Below, piece by piece: positions 60,500 through 64,000 of a stretch of 64,000 bases of DNA. The position numbers and the translations under genes are program-made. Numbering within the stretch: position 1 is the stretch's first letter; the number at the start of each line of letters is the position of its first letter. The notes beneath the pieces were generated by a model. The model saw only the letters and a list, made by a program, of their open reading frames with translations, was not told the origin of the DNA and did not search any database. Source of the stretch: Jacaranda mimosifolia (lineage: Eukaryota; Streptophyta; Magnoliopsida; Lamiales; Bignoniaceae); NCBI GenBank assembly GCA_018894105.1, contig CM032126.1:9699001-9763000 (forward strand). Direction: 5' to 3'.

Positions 60500-63235
60500 A
60501 TTAATGTACTTTCTAATGATACGTAAACAAAGTATTTCTGGTCCTTCATAAAGAAGATATATAACAGATATTTGTAATCAATTATTTATCACTAGAGGAC
60601 AAGTGTAGCGCCTCGACTAGGAAGAGTCTATTCCCGTTCGAGGTGCTACCTATTGTATACCATAAGTTTTCTAAATAATAGAAAATGCATTTCTCAAAGT
60701 CCAAAGTATTTAATTTCTACAAGCGACATCCATAAGAGGTTCAACTGTGAACCAAAATATCATAAATCACACTTAGCACCTTCTTTACCTCATATGTCAC
60801 CTCAGTTAGTCTATTTTCGTCACTCGTTCTTACTTGGGGTAAAGAACGAAAGATAAAAATATAACAACATAAGTCCGAAAAACGTAGTGAGATATCTTAG
60901 CAATAAAAATAGAGTGACAATTTCTCAAATAATATATAAGAAATAAGTAGAAGCATTAAAAATTTTAGAAATCGTAAGAGGAAATTTCAATCAAAATTCT
61001 AAGTGATCCATCTCACCACCGTCCCATACCATGATGAGACTTTACAAAGCTCATTGCCTTTTTGTAGAAATTTGGATCTCAAGTGTGACCAAAGAGTCAA
61101 CATATTTTTCTTTAAGGAAAACAGGTCGCTAGCGAAATTATTCAATAATATAAATTAATAAACACTTTTACAATCTTGTTGGTGGTGGTTTTCCTACCTT
61201 GTCACTCCAATTTCGAAAACACGAAAATTCTTATCCCTCCAAAATTTTGAGTGATCGGCTCAGACACTTAAACATGCAGTAGGCATAGCTAGCTGCATGT
61301 CTGATCCCACTCATAGACAACTACCTCCAGCTGGCTATAAGATACAATTATATGTATAGCTTGTACATATATCACCCGAAAGAACAGTCACCAACTGAAA
61401 GAACAGCTACCGTCGGTCCATTTTGCCCAGTCGTCTTTTGAAGCTGATCTTAGGGCCCATCCCCAAGAGTATTAAGTACACTTACTATTATCACTTAACA
61501 CGTCCAACAACATTTCAATTAATACTCTGATTTGCCATGACATGCAAGCAATCAAACAATTTATATTAAACTCATTTCGCCGTAATAGTCATGGTGCTAA
61601 TAGAACACATATTTCAAAATTCCTTCTCAATTTCCCAAAACGATCGCCAATTTTAGGTAAAGCAACATAACAAAGTTCAATATGAACCACAATCAATATA
61701 AAATGGCGATGTGTGGTAAATTTCGCAACACGTTTATTGAAAAGGATCTAGCGACAAGGGTATACTAACAAGTATATATGTTCTTCCCCCAGCAAAAAAA
61801 TCTAATACAAACTCACCTGGCAAATGCAGAGGAACTCCTATTTGTATGATCGCTCAGATTCTGGCTTCCTATTCAAATCGATAACTGTCATAACATAGCC
61901 TGAGTTATCATCTTATCGATCTTCTAAATTTTAAGTATAAATATAGTTAATGTCTTTATCAAACTTAAGTTTATTTTGACACAATGCCTAAGAAAATTAA
62001 ATGTGGTAAGCCTTAACTAATAAGTTGATGAATATTAAAAAAAAAAACTAATAAGTTGATGAATGGATTACTAATACGACCTATATCATTGTGGTCTCAT
62101 TTAGTCTTCAGATATATGATACTTTCAGTATTACAAGACTTTACTTGCTTGAGCCCAATCATTTCCATTTTATCGTCTTAATGTTCGAACCGTCTCGATA
62201 TCTTTACATGCTCGGGCTAACTCAAACCCCAAGTTACCCAGTCCACTATATGAATATTTTACTCTATCTTATTTTATATGCATAGCTTTGTGATATACTT
62301 GATTGTCTTATTCTAAGGCTTCACACTAGTTCAATTATAGGTTACCAGTTGTAATTCTTTAGTAGCTATATCCAACAAACTCTATTCATTACTTCACTTA
62401 TTTTACAGTATGTGATGAGGGTCCAGGCTCCAAAATCAGTTAGGTACGAGTCTATCAGTTCTAAGTTTGATAATCCATCTTCGTTATAATGCTTATATGA
62501 CTTAATTTTCAAATTAAGCTTAACTAGATTTCGTTCACAACATTTTTCATTATCGAATCTAAGGACATAATTTTAAGTCAATCTTGATTTAAATGATATT
62601 CGAATAATCCTAATTTAGTAAACATTTAATTAGAATCTTAAAAATCAATCGAATTAACATTCGATATGAAATTTACCCAAATTGAATCAAATCAAGTCCA
62701 ATCTCAAGCCAGAATTAGTCTAAATGAGTTCGAAATTCAAAACTATGTTGACTGCCCAGACGCCGTCGCCGAAGATGAGGACCACCTACACCATCTTGTG
62801 CATCTCGCTAAGCCCAACAAAACCCCTAAAATTATTTTGAAAAAATCACTGTTTAGGCCGTTAATTAGCCATTCAAAAAGGCAGCTCTGCCCTAACACCA
62901 CCGCGACACCACCATCCTAATTCCTCCACCACCACTAGTTGAAACTCCAAATTGAGACCACCTTTACTTGCCTATGTTGCCATGACCAAAACCCCTCTGG
63001 TTCCAAACCATGTCCACCGTCGGAAGCGGAAAGACCACCAAGCCCACCATGGGCCTCTGATGCCCTCAATTTTCTTGTTGATTTCATCGGTGTTTTAGGT
63101 CAAGTTTGGTATGAATTTGCTCGCCAAGACAAGATGAAACTTTCTATCGAGTTAGTTTCGAGTTTCCCCATCATTTTCCAATTTTTCGCAACTCCGATAA
63201 GTGTGGGGTTGATTTTGAGAATTTAATTAAATTTC
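60500..63235. other. unassigned repetitive stretch, possible LTR remnant
   Basis: It begins near 60,604 with TGTAGCGCCTCGA and a 12-bp inverted repeat (60,605-60,616 and 60,638-60,649). A TG start with such a stem recalls the LTR starts of some plant gypsy elements, but no second LTR, PBS or target duplication was found. Frames at 62,666-62,920 and 62,939-63,226 are Pro/Cys-rich and match nothing I know. An 18-bp direct repeat flanks an A-run at 62,016-62,064. Confidence 0.3.
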
Positions 63236-63243
63236 GTCCTTCA

Positions 63244-63946
63244 TATGGATGGCAGTGGGGAGGGTTTAGGGTGGGTTAGGCTCACCCCATACCCCGTCCC
63301 GACCCAAAAAAGTCCCGCCCTACCCCACCTCGTCCCGTCGGGTTGACGGGTTTAACCCGCCAACCCAGAAAGAATTAGAAATTTTGAAATAAGTCAATAA
63401 AAGTATTAAATCAAAACTACTTAACAGCAATTAAAATTCAAATTTCAGGTACAAAAATAAAAAATCCATACAAACAAGATAAGATTTTAGAAGCAAAATA
63501 GGAGATAAAAATAGAATTAAAGTAATAACCAGTACAACATCCAAATTTTTATACATTGTGAGTTTGACAGTAAACTGAAATAAAAAAACTCAAAAATTTT
63601 AAGTCCAACAAGCTTTCATCATATAGTTCTAATCCTCATCTAAATTAACTCATCCCACATTCTTCAATATCTTCCTCTTCATTGAGCATAGTTGGATATT
63701 ATTTTTAATTAGCAAAATATAAAATAAATTATATATAATATATTTATTATTATTATATATATAATATTTATATGGGCGGAGTGGCGGGCGGGTTTAAGGT
63801 GGGGTCGGTAAATCCCATACCCTACCCCCAAATAATTCAAGTTAGGAAAACCCCACCCCATACCCCATTAAGTCGCCCCAAACATGTCCCGTTCGAAACG
63901 AGTTGAGTTCAGGTTTGAGTTTTGCCCCGTCCTATTGCCATCCGTA
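63244..63946. mobile_element. hAT-type MITE
   Basis: The ends TATGGATGGCAGTGGGG and the inverse of TACGGATGGCAATAGGAC fit the common plant hAT miniature consensus TAGGGATGGCAA. The flanks GTCCTTCA (63,236-63,243) and GTCCTTTA (63,947-63,954) match at 7 of 8 positions. GGGTTTAGGGTGGG and CCCCACCCCATACCCC runs lie near the ends, and an AT-rich core between. No transposase is present. Confidence 0.85.
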
Positions 63947-64000
63947 GTCCTTTATCGTATATATATAAAACATTTTTCAACTTCTTCAATTTGACCTCCA

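Larger units (their letters stand above)
51000..60550. mobile_element. large MULE unit with Ulp1 gene, transposase and repeat arrays (VANDAL-like, inferred)
   Basis: Two convergent genes lie in one block: a plus-strand plant-mobile-domain/DUF1985-like plus Ulp1 protease gene (about 52.1-55.2 kb) and a minus-strand MudrA-type transposase (60.1-58.2 kb). Tandem repeat arrays with AGTAC/AGTAT cores sit between the genes (55.8-57.9 kb) and behind the transposase (60.17-60.48 kb). No long terminal inverted repeats were found, as in the non-TIR MULEs (VANDAL and Kaonashi types). The limits are approximate and no target duplication was recognised. The grouping into one element is inference from the pairing of functions and the shared repeats. 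Confidence 0.6.

Noticed and set aside
1..64000. tRNA, rRNA, CRISPR arrays and bacterial-type promoters or ribosome-binding sites
   Set aside because: Looked for and not seen. The sequence is eukaryotic, and its repeats are transposon-derived with no regular spacer structure.

Overview
This window is plant nuclear DNA, most likely from an angiosperm and probably a eudicot. It is AT-rich, has few genes, and is dominated by decayed transposable elements of all the main plant types nested in each other. One short ordinary host gene reads cleanly through spliced exons (a ribosomal L18ae-family, L18a-like gene on the minus strand, about 44.3-47.1 kb). Beside it lies a broken 5' part of a second gene that resembles the silencing factor MOM1. 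I see no bacterial-type operons, rRNA, tRNA or CRISPR. Nearly all long reading frames are pieces of transposons, many shifted or stopped.

Layout. 0.3-0.5 kb: a 65-bp tandem duplication. About 1.4-4.6 kb: an old Ty3/gypsy remnant with gag and protease but no reverse transcriptase or integrase, followed by an array of short palindromic repeats. 6,082-16,733: a complete but dead Ty3/gypsy element of the Tat type (LTR, gag, protease, RT, two RNase H domains, integrase, minisatellite, antisense ORF, polypurine tract, LTR). About 18.8-19.5 kb: a stray repeat copy and a Ty1/copia fragment on the minus strand. 19,519-28,014: a CACTA (En/Spm) transposon with matching ends and an AGG target duplication. 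It carries a TNP2-like and a Transposase_24-like gene on the minus strand, and an 828-bp hAT-type element with a perfect 8-bp target duplication is inserted in it. 28.0-29.5 kb: possible exons of an unidentified gene. 29,587 to about 36 kb or beyond: a Helitron in reverse orientation with a broken Rep-helicase gene. 36,515-38,560: a non-autonomous Mutator-like element with 114-bp inverted repeats and a perfect 10-bp target duplication. 41-42.4 kb: the MOM1-like pseudogene. 44.3-47.1 kb: the L18ae-like gene. About 51-60.5 kb: a large Mutator-like (MULE) unit. 60.6-64 kb: an unassigned repetitive stretch and a second hAT-like element.

The most interesting region is about 51-60.5 kb. A plus-strand gene there encodes a plant-mobile-domain/DUF1985-like part, an acidic linker and a Ulp1 (C48) cysteine-protease domain. 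It faces a minus-strand MudrA-type transposase with a CCHC zinc knuckle. The space between the two genes and the space beyond the transposase hold tandem repeats packed with a short AGTAC/AGTAT core. This layout recalls the Arabidopsis VANDAL elements, whose VANC anti-silencing proteins recognise short motifs clustered in the element's own repeats. I propose, as inference only, that this is the relic of a comparable transposon-encoded system in another plant lineage. All coding regions of the unit now carry stops or frameshifts.
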